Origin: Galbula dea
Lineage: Eukaryota; Chordata; Aves; Piciformes; Galbulidae
Length of the DNA stretch: 64,000 bases
NCBI GenBank assembly: GCA_013399015.1
Contig: VWZX01010570.1
Span: 248,001 to 312,000 of the forward strand
Reading direction: 5' to 3'
In this document: positions 43,340-56,910 of the stretch, one piece after another
Position numbering within the stretch: the stretch's first letter is position 1
Layout of the letters: every line of letters starts with the position of its first letter
Notes under the pieces: model-generated
The model's database searches: none
Seen by the model: the letters and a program-made list of their open reading frames with translations, nothing else
What the model was told of the DNA's origin: nothing
Position numbers and translations under genes: made by a program

Positions 43340-44023
43340 CAACCCAGTGACAAACACTCTCTATTACCCCCCTCTTCCTACCTCCACAGGAAGGGAAGGG
43401 GAGTAAGAGTTGTGTATTGGAAAAGAAAACTGAAACTACTTTGATAATAATGGTGATAAAACGAAATACCTACAAATATGTACAAAACCAATACTGAACC
43501 CAAAGCCCCCTTAATGGTAACTGTACCACCATCACCACTGATACTGCAACAGAAGGCTTCAGCAGCAGGTGGGATCCAGACATAGGGGCTGGATCCTGAA
43601 ACTGGATACAGTAACTTATGGATCATGATTGAAGGCAGAACAGAGTTCCCAGATGCCAGACACTGAAGAAGAGCAAAAAGGGCAGAAGAAGGAACTGACC
43701 CTCAGTTTTATATGGAATATGATGTATATGAAATGCAGTATCTAGTTGGTCAGTTTAGGGTCACCTGTCCTGTCAGCTCCTCCCTGTAGGTGCAGCTTTT
43801 AGCCTGCACTCCCCAACATGAGATGCAAGATTTATCAGTGACCTTGCTTTGCATACCAGCCCCTGGTAGTAAATCTAAACATTAGGTCTTATCACTGCTA
43901 GAAGCAGGCAGTGTCTGTTAAAACATGCTGTTAGTTTCAGAAAGTACAGTTACTTAGAGCAGCTTTAGCTAAAAAGTAAAATCACCGAACAGAATTAGTT
44001 CTGTTCTAACCCAAACCAGGGCA
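43340..44023 (-). mobile_element. Degraded avian endogenous retrovirus LTR, near full length
   Basis: On the + strand this shows the typical order of an avian LTR read backwards. An AG-rich stretch (GGAAGGGAAGGGGAGTAAGA) is followed by an A-rich segment with repeated GATAATAATGG-like words. Then come a reverse-complement TATA box (TTTTATATGG) and GGTCAGTTTAGGGTCACCTG, TCCTGTCAGCTCCTCCC, ending at ACCCAAACCAGGGCA. Sense is therefore the - strand. The 44.02 kb end is homologous to the fragment at 11.83-12.05 kb. There are no gag, pol or env reading frames, so it is a solo or truncated relic. Confidence 0.6.
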
Positions 44024-44227
44024 CTGGGTTAAAAATTTGATCCAGATCACTTTTACCAACTTTTACCTGTATTTTTAATATGCATTCAGAATGAATTGGG
44101 GGAGAAACCGGAAGTGTCTTCCTAATGAGACTTCATTTTTAAGAAAGGAAATCTTTTCAGCAGTGAGAATGTAATGTCCATGCTCTGAAATACCTTTGTA
44201 GAGTGGTCTATGATCTTGTGAAAGCTA

Positions 44228-44320
44228 AGGGAAACAGTAGCTTGCCTAGGGTTTCTTAGCTTTAAGTTTAAGATGAGAGGCCCTGAGATGCTGTTAGTTC
44301 TCAAACCCCTGTCTGACCTT
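44228..44320 (-). mobile_element. Possible MIR SINE relic
   Basis: AACAGTAGCTTGCCTAGGG, then TTAGCTTTAAGTTTAAGATG and CTCAAACCCCTGTCTGACC follow the order of reverse-complement MIR. That consensus reads AGTGACTTGCCCAAGG, CAGCTAGTAAGTGGC, CGAACCCAGGTCTGTCTGAC. It is strongly diverged. Confidence 0.4.
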
Positions 44321-44329
44321 GGTAGAAGT

Positions 44330-47300
44330 TGGAGCTCACGTGCTTCACTGGGTCACACTAACCAGGGCTTGAGTCAGCACTGTAGTGCAGAATTGGCGTT
44401 GTGCCTGCTGCTGCCTGCTTGTCGGGTTGCCCTGCATCTGACTCCAGACAAGTGAACAAGCTCCTCTGGCAGGCTGCAGGAAGGGATTGTTTGCACTAGA
44501 TACCCACCACTAAAGGTGCAAGCATTCGGGTTAGTGATATCAAACTTGCCACATTGGAAACAGTCCCTGCTATAGCTTTGGGATTCTCATTTCCCCACAG
44601 TAATTTTCTCCCTCCTGATCTCTGAATCAGCAGCTTATTGACATAGGTGGGTATTGCCTGATGGGCAGGAGCTACATAGCAATTTGTTTTAATTTATTGG
44701 TTACTTTCTGATCATGATGTTCTCTGTTCAGCAGGGGAGTCTTTTGGCACTACTGATTCCACTTCTTCCTCCCTGTTCTCTTGTCTTTCCTGTTTCTTCC
44801 TTAGTCCTGTGGTTTCTTTCCCCACAATAGCTCCCAGTTCCAAGGAGCTGTCCTTGTCCAAAGCTGTTTCTTATGTTAAAATCAGTAATTCCTTAGGTAA
44901 TGTTAACACCCAATTCATGTAACTGGGGATTGGACTCGACACTTTTATTAGACTCACATGGGATGGGAGTTCACTCCTCTGAGTCAGTTCCAAGCCTGGC
45001 TGCAGACGTTGTTACATCTATTACTCATTTTATGTTTGGGAGTTTATTGCTGTAAGTATGGTTACAATGGAAGCTTTAATTTCACATACCTCAACTAAGC
45101 ATTGTGGAGTGCCTCCCTGACCTAAGGGTTCCTTAGATCTGGTCTGAAGGAGGAGAAACCCCATTCTGCCTCTTTTCTTTTCCTTCAGGGACATCTTAAG
45201 ACCTAGATAATAGCAGCTTTGCATTCTTCCATAAAATCTTTGTACAGGAGTTGGATAAAGACAGAAAAGATGTATTAGAGTTAATATTACTATATTTGCT
45301 TATAAAGCAGTAGTTAATCAATTCTCATGAATCATTCTGTTTAGGAACTCTCACTGCCTCTTCTGCCTTTCTGAATTTGTTCTGTGGATGAGAGTGTTCA
45401 GTAAAGCTATGATGGATTTTCTAAATAGCCAACAGTCTTCACATCTGTGCAGTCCATTGACTTCTAGTTAGTAGTCAATACTTAGTTGCTGTTTTTTCAT
45501 TGAAAATCATCAATATCTAAATCAGTAAGTGCATAGTAGTCTTAATTTATTTTAAATATTGTAGAGGTCAACAGACTAAAAAAAGTCAACATTTTCTAAA
45601 ATAGAGATCAGTATCAACTGAGTCTAGGTGATTTAAGGGCAAAGTAAGTAGAGAAGAGAATGCCTTCCAGCTAGTTAATCATTCTGTTAATGATCAGATA
45701 TTCATCAACTGTTTTTTCTGTAAAGAAACCTCAATTTTATTTAATCAAAGCCAAAGACATTACCATTTATAATAGTTGCACTGATGTAGAACAGGGATGT
45801 TTTAATTTCAGAAGCAATGAAAACCTTTTTCTGTGCGCTATGTGTGTGGGCAGATTCACAGTAATTCGGACGCAGACAGAAAGAAGGCTACCCCCTGGTA
45901 ATGGGTCGTGTATCAAGCTATGCTGTCCATCTCTGCTCATGTTGCACACTCTGGCCAAAAAAACCCCAAACCTAATGTAGGACAAAGATCAGAGACAAAT
46001 CCTGCATTTTGAGAGTAATAGCCCTGGGTTCTGCAATTAATTGCATCAAGGAGAGAGGATCTTGTGCGAATTTCAAAAGGAAAGCAGGTTTGTATGAACT
46101 GATGCACATTAGTTAAGCTGTGCACATATTCCTCATCAAAATAAGCCCATTATGTAGCAGCAGCAGCTGTGAGCCATTATTAATATTTAACACTCTTAGT
46201 AGAGGTTACTGTGGGTTTCAGTAGTAAGGTTACAACACAGTGTTGCAATACCCTGTGCTGTGGGTTTGCATTCTCAGAGATTTTTTAGCTTTCTATAAAG
46301 TGCTCATGAAGTTTTATTCCTCTCCCCTATCATTTGCAGAGGCTGGATATCTTTCTAAGCTGCCTTGTAGTGCATGATTATTCATTCTTCATTGCTTCTT
46401 GCTTTACTTAATTATCATCTGTTACTAAGTAATATGAATGTTGCAAGTCCCGTGCTGGCAGGAGCAGTCTTGCACAGGAAAGGAGGCAGGTGGTTTGAGT
46501 CCTATTGCAAGGGCTGGCTTGCACTTCCACAGATGTCTTCTGTTTTCTCCAGCAATGTGGGGTTTTGGTGTAATCTGGTTGAGAGTGATAATACCAGTGA
46601 GCCTCTTTCTAACTACATCTTCTGACTGATACTTGTTTTATACCTGTGCATGCTGAAAGGGTAGAGAGTTCTTGGGCATTTCATAGTTGCTTCCACTGAA
46701 AAGAAATGGGCTGTGAACAGTCAAGGTGGAATCACCAAGTTCTGCAAGTATGCATCTGAGAGGGGACCATCCATGGCTGAATTAGAATGGCCTTGTGCAA
46801 CAGGCCTAGCAGACAGTACTCAACACAGCACAGGAAACTTGGCAGGTAGGGAGCTGCTGCTGACACTGCTTTGGAGAAACACGTGGCAAGCTGCCCAGTG
46901 GCTCTTCAGGGACAGCCTCTGGCCTTCAGGCTCTCTTTTTGCTCAGATTTTTTTTAGCCTTTTTGTTGATTGTCAACTTTTTCCTTTTAAGTCATAAGAT
47001 CATTGAACTTAAACTGTTCACATCTCTATATAGTTAATAAGTTATCAGGCAGTGAAGTACAGAAGGAGGAAACAGAGCAGCATCATATATATTCTTTGAC
47101 ATCATAAACTACATAAAATGCTGTTCTACACTAAAGCAATTGTTAGGGAGGTGCTCTGGGACCTTTCTGCTGTCCTTCAATGACTTCTGGCTTAAGTGTA
47201 TGCTGTTGACAACTAAAATGTCAGGCTATAACCTTCCTTAAATTCACGCCTTGGTGATGATGTGTGCAACCTCAGATTATGCATAGCAGATGGATACATA

Positions 47301-50020
47301 TTAACTAACTTCATAATGCATCAATAGCAGAGTCCCTTTTACACTGTTTAACCAGTGGATTAGTGACAGGAAATATTGGCAACATACCTTTTACCTCCCA
47401 AAATGACTTATTGATTTGCAGGTGGTGATGCCTTATGTTGCTTATCTGTTGTTGTCCCTGTAAACTCTGCTGCAAGACAATGGCAGCATATCATGCTCAT
47501 TTTGGAAGGGGAGGAGTGCAGAGAGATGCCAAAAATAGTGTGCTGAAAACAAGGAGGTAAATATGAATGAGGAACAGACAAATTTAGAGTGATTCCTTTA
47601 TCATTGGACCTCATTATACCATATTTGGTTTCAATTTCCAGAGTGAAATTAATGTCAAAATCAGTTCTTGTGTAATGCATTGGAATGTTAGGCATTGCAG
47701 AATACTTCTGAGTTTAAACAGGTTTCCAGTTTAGCTGCTGTATGTTTCTGTTCATACTGCCTTAACCTGTCCATGCTACTTGCTGCTTCCATAACCTTCC
47801 TCTGTTCACATGCACCTGCATCCCAGCTAAGGCCTCTGTCTGTGGCAGCCTCACCATTATCCCAATCTGCTATTACTGATGAGCCTTCTGGTGCCAAGTT
47901 AATGATGTCTGTCTTTCCCCACTGAATTCAGACTCAATTCAATTAACCCTTGCTTTAGCCCCATTTAATTAAAAAACCCCAATGAATACAATAAATCTAG
48001 ATGTAATATGATCATTAATGGCACCTCTGCTTATGGCTAAACCCAGCAGTGAGCAAAAGAGAGCTCTGTCCTATGGGACAGCCGTGCAAAATAGCCAGAG
48101 GGATGGTGGTAAGGAAGTGTCTTGTCTCCACCCCTTTCCTTTTTTGCCTAGTGGCTTTCACCTTCAACATTTTTGGATACAGAATATTTTATTGGAAAAT
48201 CTGTAAGCAGGTGATTCACCACTATGAATAGTTTATTCACACAGATATTAAAAAATAAAATCCAACATTCATTTGTCAGTGGCTGTTGTTTTCTTTCAAG
48301 TGTCACTATGCACCTCACATTGCCGAAGTAGCTTCAGTCACAGCTCTGTCTAGAGCCAAAGAAAACTTTCTTAAGTGAAGAACCACAGAGGAAAAAACTG
48401 CTTTATTTATATATGTTATTACCATTCCCTTTTTAAGCTTATTTTTAGCAACAGTTATGTATAACCTGTTCTAACAGGGACAAAAGGAACTTGTTTACTT
48501 TTATACATGTCTTTAGATTTGTTTTAGCTCAGGAAGACTTAAAAATAAAAATTCAGACAGCCCTTTTAACCTTTCCCTCAATCTTAGGGTTCAGTACAAT
48601 AGCAACCAACTAGTGACTCAAAGAGGTCTGTCCTTCATCAAAATGTACCTCAAACCACTTCATCAGGGAATCCAAAGAAGCTGTCCAGATATTCCCCAAG
48701 AACATGAATGAAGTCAGCAGACAGAACAAAAATCCAGAACAGAATATCAAGCTTTTCACCTCCATATGCAGCCTTCTGAACTATACTCATTCTCCCTTAT
48801 GCCTGTTCATTGATCCTATACCTCTTAACTCTCTATCTTCATCCTGCTTTTTCATCTTTTTGTTGTCCTTTCTCCTTCGGGTCTAAGACAGAATCTGAAG
48901 TACCATTAGACTGGGTCTGTCCTCTAGACTCCAGTTTACTTCAGTCTGTGGAATCAGTTTATTAAGAGTGGTTAAAGTGGTTAAGCTGTGAATCTTCAGT
49001 TACCTGCAGGCATCCCAACAGCCCCAGTTCACTTGAAAGAAGAGCTAGGAAAAGCATACAGGTGCTTACTCTTGTAATGTATGCTTACAGGGTATGCATG
49101 TGTCTGGAGTTAAAAATGCTTAGAAAGGAGTCAAAAATAGGAGGGAGGGGGCTCTGCTTATGAAAGTTTTCCTTCAAGGCAAAACAAAGTTTAACTCTTG
49201 CCTTGGAAAGAGCAACTCAAAATAGGTTTTTACTGTGAGTCACTTCCAAAATTATCTGTCTTCACCATATGCAGAGGATGCCTCAGATTATAGCTTCCCC
49301 AGGCCTGAGGGTGGTGGCCCTTGTGATGCTCCTCTGAGAGCAGCCTGTCACTGGTAACATGGAAATAGTTTTGTCTTCGTTAAATAAGAAGAGAAACAGC
49401 AACAAGGGTGGATTTGAAGCTGTGTAGCAAGTTTCCAAGAGATCTTTTTGCCTTCCAGGATGTTTGCTAGTTTGCATTTTCATCCTGTGGGAATATTTAA
49501 ATTGACCTTGTAGCTCATGTTGTCATCCAGTGTGCAAAACTGGAGCATGTTTTTGGCCTGTGACTGTTTTTATCTGGTGTAAATAGGACACTAAACCAGC
49601 AGCATTCATGCTTTTTATCGCAGGCTTCTCCCTTTGGGCAGCTGGGCTTTGAAGTATTACAGTAGCATTACTGGAAGTGAGAAGATGATGGACCAAGTGG
49701 GTCACTGTTTTGTATCCTGACAATTTCTAGGTGCTGTTCCTTAGCTTTCAGAGTTACGGTTGTGTAATAACTTTCTGTGATGTAGTAGAAAGCAGTTGAG
49801 TGGTCTGAGGGAAAACTAACTTTTTGCCCTTTCTGAGGTAAATTGTTTCTGTTGGGGCAGAATGTGGGAGACGAGGCTGTGGCTGTGTCTGCCTTTCCTT
49901 CTGGTTGCTAAGACACATGCAAACTAAAGTGGTCTCTGCTCTTACTTATCTGGTATTTCTCTTATTCCCTCACTCCTTGCATTTCAGTACTCTGCTTATA
50001 TTGCCACCTTATTTATACAA
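44330..50020. other. Repeat-poor region without recognised genes
   Basis: AT-rich DNA with scattered short open frames and no supported exon, RNA gene or named transposon. In mammals this interval would lie between LYSMD2 and TMOD2. Confidence 0.5.
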
Positions 50021-50021
50021 A

Positions 50022-50193
50022 TTCATAAAGCTCAGGGAGGTGGTGGAGTCACCATCCCTGGAGGTTTTTAAGAAGAGGATAGATGGGTTTCTTCAGGGGA
50101 TGATTTAGGGGTAAGAGTACTGTAGGGCTATCGGTTGGACTAGATGATCTTGAGGGTCCTTTCCAACCGTAATGATTCTGTGATTCTGTGAGA
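50022..50193 (+). mobile_element. CR1 LINE 3' end
   Basis: It reads GGAGGTGGTGGAGTCACCAT, AGAAGAGGATAGATGGGTTT and GGACTAGATGATCTTGAGGG, then TCCTTTCCAACCGTAATGAT and ends with two GATTCTGTG units, the CR1 terminal repeat. The + strand still encodes LREVVESPSLEVFKKRIDGF, the end of the CR1 ORF2 frame. It belongs to the same subfamily as the inverted copy at 31.7 kb. Confidence 0.95.
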
Positions 50194-53100
50194 TCAACCT
50201 GCAAATAAAACCTTCACAGTGAGGTAAAACAGTCCAGCAGTTTGGCATGCTTATTATTATCCCATGTTTTTTTACTGAAATGCTGCCCTCGAGTGGTGAC
50301 TAGCTGATCGATCTCATTTGGAGCTCGCCAGCTGTTACTGTTTCTGCCAGAGCTTTGTGTGCCTCTTTGTGCTATTAAATGTTCCTGGTGCCAAGGTATC
50401 CCCCCAAGCCCAGCGAGGTTCTGGAGCCAGTGCTCGGCTGGAGACAGCTGGTCAGCATGCTCTGTCCAGTAACAGATCCCAAGTTTCCAAGTGATGTTAC
50501 AGCAGCACAGCTTGAACTCCCTGGCAGCAACAGTGACCTCAGCTTTTACAAGAGGGTGGCGAACTGTAATTCCGAAGGAAATGTAATGATTTGAGATGCT
50601 ACTCTGACCACTATATTTAATCTGTATGAATGTATCTTCCAATAGGTCTGTTCTGTACTATAGGTCGTGGATTTGATGCAGAAACTGCAACTTTTTAGAA
50701 AAGGGTTCTTCTGTGATGGGGTAGCAATCTCTAAGACTGGCTCAGCAGGACCTCCACTGTGCTCTCTGGGTCTCCCCACAGTGTTTTAGAAATTCCTTTC
50801 TTTTAAACTCTGAGCAGGCTCTAGTCAGTCTCTGCAATATGATACTTAGTGAGGAAACGTCAGGTAGCAAAGGTCCTGCATGAAGGCATCCTCTGAATGA
50901 GCTCCAGAGCACCCCAACAGTTTAAGTCAGAATACAAGATGAAGAGTTAATAAAAGGATAAAGGCAGCCTGTGGGAAAGCAACTTGAGGCATTACTGTTT
51001 TCAGTTTTGTACTATGCCTATCTGCCAGAGGTTACAGTCCATACAGCAGTGTTGCTAGAAGCATGAGGACATTACCTATCAGTCAGTCAGTCATAGCTTA
51101 GTGTACTGGTTTAACTCAGGAATACTCATTTTACTGGGCCATTGAAAAGTGTTAGTATGTGACTTGCTTTGCCTGCAAGTTAAAAAGCAAAAATAAAAAG
51201 AGGAAAGGATTTTTTGTGAAGGGAGCTATGTCTTTTGGGAGGACTTTGTTTTTATTGTTCCCAGGCTATTTGAAGAGTAGTCCATGTTTCTTTGCTTCAT
51301 TGTAGACCAATTGTCCAAAGGGATATCTTATCCTACATGTATGTTATTAACTCTCCTGGCAAGTACCAAGTGTATCCTATTGGGAATGTTCTCCTGTTCT
51401 CAACTTTTCATAAAGACAGAGGCTGGTGCTTTTTCTATGTACTGTAAACTTCTATCATCCTGTACAGTGTGCAAATACTTTCTGCATTAGCATATCTAAT
51501 TAGGGATAGACTTGTTTGTTAGTTCATCGGTATAGTTCAAGGAGTCAGATACAAGTGAGTATATAAGGTCACTGTAATTAAAGCAGCTTCTTCCTCCTCA
51601 AAGAGTTTCAGCTGCAGAGTGCCTTTTAGGGAGTTCTTCAGGACTGGTTATTTAACTGCCTAAGTATTTCCAACTTCCCTGTTCCTTCAGAATGTTTTTC
51701 AGTGCCAGTTTGTGAAAATGAAAAAAATCCCTGCTTGTTTTTATTGGAAGCTGTAACAGCATATTATCATACTACAGCTTTCAGTTATATCTGCTCAAAT
51801 TGTATTCTGGTGGACAGGTAATCTATATAATGCCACAACAACCTTACTGTATCACAATACGGGATTTATGCCCAAGCAGCCATGAATACATCAAATTTTG
51901 GTTTTTAACACTGCAATAATGGGTACAAACATAAGCAGTAACATATACATATGCCACAGCATAGAAAAATGAATAGCAATAATAGATTACTACAGTTAGT
52001 TGGAATGAAATAGATTTTTAGTAGTTTCATTGTTAGGATTCATATTTAAAATACCTGATCTTCTGTAAAAGAAATTACATCAAAGAAAATAAAATGCTTT
52101 GCTTGGTGGCTGGGATGAATTGGGGATTTTTACATGAAAGCTTTATGTAGTGTTTACTTTTTGTTGCAGAAGATATGTGAGGTGGTGAAACCTGAATTGG
52201 AATAGGGATCCGTTGATTTGTCTGCTTCTTGCATCAAATAATCTTTGTTTCCCTTGGATTTCCAATTTGATCATGCATAGCAGCATCTGTGCTGGTGTCT
52301 TGTGTCCTTAAAAGATAACTTAGAAGGAAATAAAAGGAGCAAAATGGAGAACATTAGTAAAACAGGAACTGCAATTCAATGACAAAACCCACCTTTCCCC
52401 TTCCCTTTCCTAGCTGCAATCCTCCATATACTTTTGGCTTTAGTTTCCAAGCTCAGTCCAGCATCCACTTGTTACTGTGCAGCAAATCTGTGTTTGATGC
52501 TAACTAGACATGGCAGCTCTTTTCTAAATAGACTCTTCCAATCTGTCGCTTTATTCTTTGGCACCAGGGATTTTCATTCTTCTGAGATGAACTCTGCTGC
52601 TGGCTGTCTACCTGATGAAGGAAAAGAATTGCAGAACAAACTGCTGCCATCATCCAGTTCACCTGATCAGAGCAGTATGTGAAACTTGTTCTATCCTGTG
52701 AGTGTTCTGCCATTCATCACAGCTGAAAAAATATTTTCAAGGTGGCAAGTAAGTCAGTGGGAAGAATTACCTGAGAGAGCCCAAACATCTTCTGCAAACA
52801 CCTGTGCTATTCTTAGTCATGCAAATTTACTGGAACTTGCTTCACATCTTTTTCCTTGTTAAGCAATTCTTTCAAGCTGCTCTGAATCATTTCCTAACTC
52901 AATGCCATGTGGAGAGCCTGAAAAGGTATCTTCAGTTTCCCAGAATCAGTCTTCTGCTGCTTTTGGTGAGCACACCTACCAGGTTTATTTCATTAGGAAG
53001 TAATCATAGAATGAATTAGTACAGAGCATCAAGGTTTACTTTATTTTAGAATTATACAAAACCCTCGAGGCATTCCTGTTTATTGCACTGGTTATGGCTG

Positions 53101-56100
53101 CCAGGATGTATTTCTCCCTCAAAAACTGCAGTCTGATCACCAACATGGCACCTCTAAGTGATGGTTTTGTTTATTATGTATTGCTCAGCATGTTGCTTTC
53201 GGAAGAGATTGCCACATAAAAAAGGAAAGAGAAGGTGAAGGAGGCAAAACAAGGGGTAAAGGAATCTGTCAGAAGAGCAAAAGTGTCAGGAGCTGTGCCT
53301 TAACCCCATATGTACAGAACATGGAACTCATCTCTGCAGCTCCACAGCTGTGAACAAAAGCTGTCTGTACCTTTCCAATGACTTTGTGTAAGGGGGGAAA
53401 AAAAAGCCATTACTGTTATGATTTGGTCCTCATCTAGTGTGGATCCTGAGGGATTAGGCTGACATTGTGGAATGGGTATTCAGACCCTTTTTTGCCTCTG
53501 TGCTCTGCTGCGTTATAATGTGAGATAATATGGCTCTGCAAAAAGAGCTGACTAGACTCTTTTCTCCTCACTCAACTTCCATGTATTTATTCATATAGAT
53601 TAAACTCAGCAAGCTGACTGCCAGGATTTGATGCATGATTTGAGAAACAAGTAGTACTGAGTTTATTGATCTCTCAAGTGTTGTGGACTAGCTGCCATTT
53701 GCTTTCATTAATTAACTGTTTTAATTGTCTGTTGGGGTAAGAGGTTATTTTCCCTTCATTAAAAGAAGCATTTCATACTGTTGGTATATTTCTGCTCACT
53801 CATATGACAATTAATATGAAATGTAAATTGAGTACAAAATATGCAAGAAAGAACTTTTTAAAAGTTCTAATATTACATATTAATTGCTCCTCTGGTTGAG
53901 AGAGAAGTCTCTTCATAACCCAAGTTATTTCTGAGAAATACATGAAATCTAAGAAAAGTCAAGAGAAGACTGCTAAAATCCTCTCTCACAGAAAGATATG
54001 TAGAAATGGCTCAAACAGTATGGGAGCTCATAATAAACAGTTATGTGCCTCCTGGGACAGTAACAAGTGCTGTAAAATTGACAGGCAGAAGGATAATATT
54101 CAGGAGTAGTTCTGAGATGCTGTCTCTGAATTAGATACTAAAGTTGAAATTTTATTTCACAGCTTTGAGTAGGAAAAAGTTTGGCTTGAATAAAAACTAA
54201 GGATTTTTTTTGTTTGTTTTAACTGGCAAAATTAACTTCCTTGAAGGGAAAAAGTGTTGTGAACTGTGCTTCAGCTAGCTTGGTTATACAATATTCTTCA
54301 GCCTGTTTTATTGAAGTAAAACTAATGTACATGTTTAATCATCCTGTAAATTGGGATCATTATTTTAGTATTTTCATAACTACAAAGGAAAATGTTAATC
54401 ACGAGAATGCGTTATGAGGTGACCTTTTAAATCCATGCTGTGGTAGCTACTAGACTTGCTTCAAAGTAGGAGCCAGAAAGCACTTTCAGTTGTAGACCTT
54501 TTGGAAACAGTTTAAATTTTTTTTGTCCAAAAATAACAATTGATTGAAGGAAATGCTACTTTCCAGTGACTGGTTTTTAAACTCTTTGTATAATACACAC
54601 CATGAATACATGTGGTGTTCTCCAGTACCTCAGTGTCCTGAAAAAAACACCAGTTTTCCACTTTTATTTATAAATGTTGTAAACTTCTTTTCCTTTTTTC
54701 TTGACTAAAAGGACTTGATGTTTTGTTTTGATATTTACATTAAATATAAAAGTAGAAATAAGAAACCCTAATTCTGTCAGGCAGATCTTTCTCTGTTGTT
54801 GGACTTCAGCTCTGCCTATAAGTTGTGTAACTGTGATGGTGCTGGCCACCTGTATGGGACTTCTGTCCGAAAAGCACCCACAAACAAGGATTTCTGTGGA
54901 GAGCAGTGGGTGAGGACCAGGAGTTGAGGAGCCTTTGCTGTATTGTAGAGGTTAAGTGAGGTCATTGGGCAGTTGGTCATGCCTGGGTTGGTCGTGTCTG
55001 ACTGCAAGTGCTTTAGGAGGTACCTAGGCTTAAGGCCGCAGAAGATATTCTCTACAGCAGAATACATGAAGGGTAAACGCAGCTGGGCAATGAAGCCAGA
55101 CATGTGTTTGTTATTTTGAACTCTAAAATAGAAATACTAGACCTCCTGGTTTAGCTTCTAATCTTTTTGCAATGGTAGCTGTGCTTTTGCTAGATATTTG
55201 GCCTCTGTGACACGCTGGGGCTTTCTATTGAGCCAAGGCTGCTAGGCTCTGTGAAATATAAATAGCTGTTACAAAGGCACATGCAATCTTTAGAGCTGGT
55301 TTTGTAGCTTCTAATTGACCGGAGTGATTATCTAAGCTTCAGTGCGAGCATTACCAGTGCAGGGCTTAGACTCATCTTCTTATGAATCATAACTCTCTCT
55401 GTCCTTGAATAACTTAAAATCTAACAGCATTGCAAATCTTAAGATTACCAGTCCAAACCTCTTACTGATAGTTGGTTTAAATGCATATCTGAGGAAGTAG
55501 GTGCCATTGCTCATTCTCACTTGGACTATATCCCTAGGTCCACTTGCAACATCCCGTGGTTCTGTTTCTTCATCACCAACTCCTGAGCTGGCTCTCTAAA
55601 CAGGTTTCTGTTGTTAAATGTTAAATATGGCAAATAAGTAAATCGAGCAGAATGTGTATTCAGAGCTGACATTTCAAAGGTGAAGCCTATGAGGGTTAGT
55701 CTAGGATTTAATTTCTTTTTCCAGAAGGGATTACACTAAAACGTATTTCTCCAAAGTGGTGAATATCATTTTGTACTAGTAATCCAGTCACTTTTCTGAC
55801 TACATTCACTAATCATGAATTCTCTCAGCAAATGATTTTGCTTGGAAGGATTTCTGCTCATCTTCTCTTGCCAACATATCATCTGTCCACAAAATCTACC
55901 TTAGCTTCACTGGCAGTCAGGGAAGTTTGATTTTAAAGTTTGTTATTACATTAGTATATCCATGTTGGTCTTCCATGTTGTCTGTATTCTCTCAGGCTCT
56001 CTAGTCCTTCTCATAAATCCAGATCTTGGCAGAGTAGCAGCATTTCCTTATAATGACCTCATTCTTCCCTTCCCATGTGGCTTTGTTTTGGATGGTTACA

Positions 56101-56650
56101 TCTGGTTTGGGAATGAGCCTGCTATTGTTTCAGCTGTGCCATTATACAGAGCAGTGTAGTTGCTCCTTGTAGGTGGATGGCAATTACTGTTTATGCTGAA
56201 TTTTAAGAGAGTTGGACCAGTCTGCCACCATGAATGGCATCAATTCCTACCTATTTTTATATATATTTATTTTTATATTTTGTCTCCCAACGAGAGCATA
56301 AACTTGCCTGTGGTGTGACAGAACAAATGTTCCAAGTCTGAAATGGATTGAAATTAAAATCATTATTCTTCTCCCAGTTTGCATATGTAAATGGGATGAG
56401 AGTAAAACAACAAAAGCTTGATGTTCTTTATTACAACTCGACTGGTCATTTTGAAAAACACCTTTGATCTTCCTTGTGTCATCCTGGCAACACCACCTGT
56501 AAATGTGTTAGTTCTACCTTGCTAACACGAAACCACACTGTGTCTCAGGATGAAGTGCAGAATAAGAAAATGTCCTCTCATTGGAGAGAATGTTTTATTA
56601 GTGATGTTTTTCATCTGCAACCAGACAAGTTTTCTTCTATAACAGCTGTT
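50194..56650. other. Region without recognised genes
   Basis: Mostly AT-rich. Open frames up to about 140 codons (50214-50642, - strand) carry no recognisable domain. A TATTTTTATATATA-rich tract lies at 56245-56280. No transposon or exon could be supported. Confidence 0.5.
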
Positions 56651-56654
56651 CAAG

Positions 56655-56910
56655 AGAATCAGAGTGGTTTGGGTTGGAAGGGACCTTAAAGATATCTAGT
56701 TCCACCCCTTCTGCCATAGACTGTGACAAGGGTTAGGGATTTTAAACTGAAAGAGGGCATATTAAATTAGATATAAGGAAGAAAATCTTTCCTGTGAGGG
56801 TGATGAGACACTGGAACACATTGCCCCAAGAAGCTGTGGATGCCCTCTCCCTAGAAGTGTTCAAGGCCAGGTTGAATGGGTCTTTGAGCAACCTGATCTA
56901 GTGGAAGGTG
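56655..56910 (-). mobile_element. CR1 LINE with inverted 5' segment
   Basis: 56655-56725 is a - strand CR1 3' end (AGAATCAGAGTGGTTTGGGT, TGGAAGGGACCTTAAAGATA). 56726-56910 is + strand CR1 (TTTTAAACTGAAAGAGGGCA, ACTGGAACACATTGCCCCAA, CTCCCTAGAAGTGTTCAAGG, ATCTAGTGGAAGGTG). In the CR1 consensus the + piece ends where the - piece begins, so together they make one continuous 3' region with its upstream part flipped. This is the layout of a twin-primed (5'-inverted) insertion. Confidence 0.85.
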
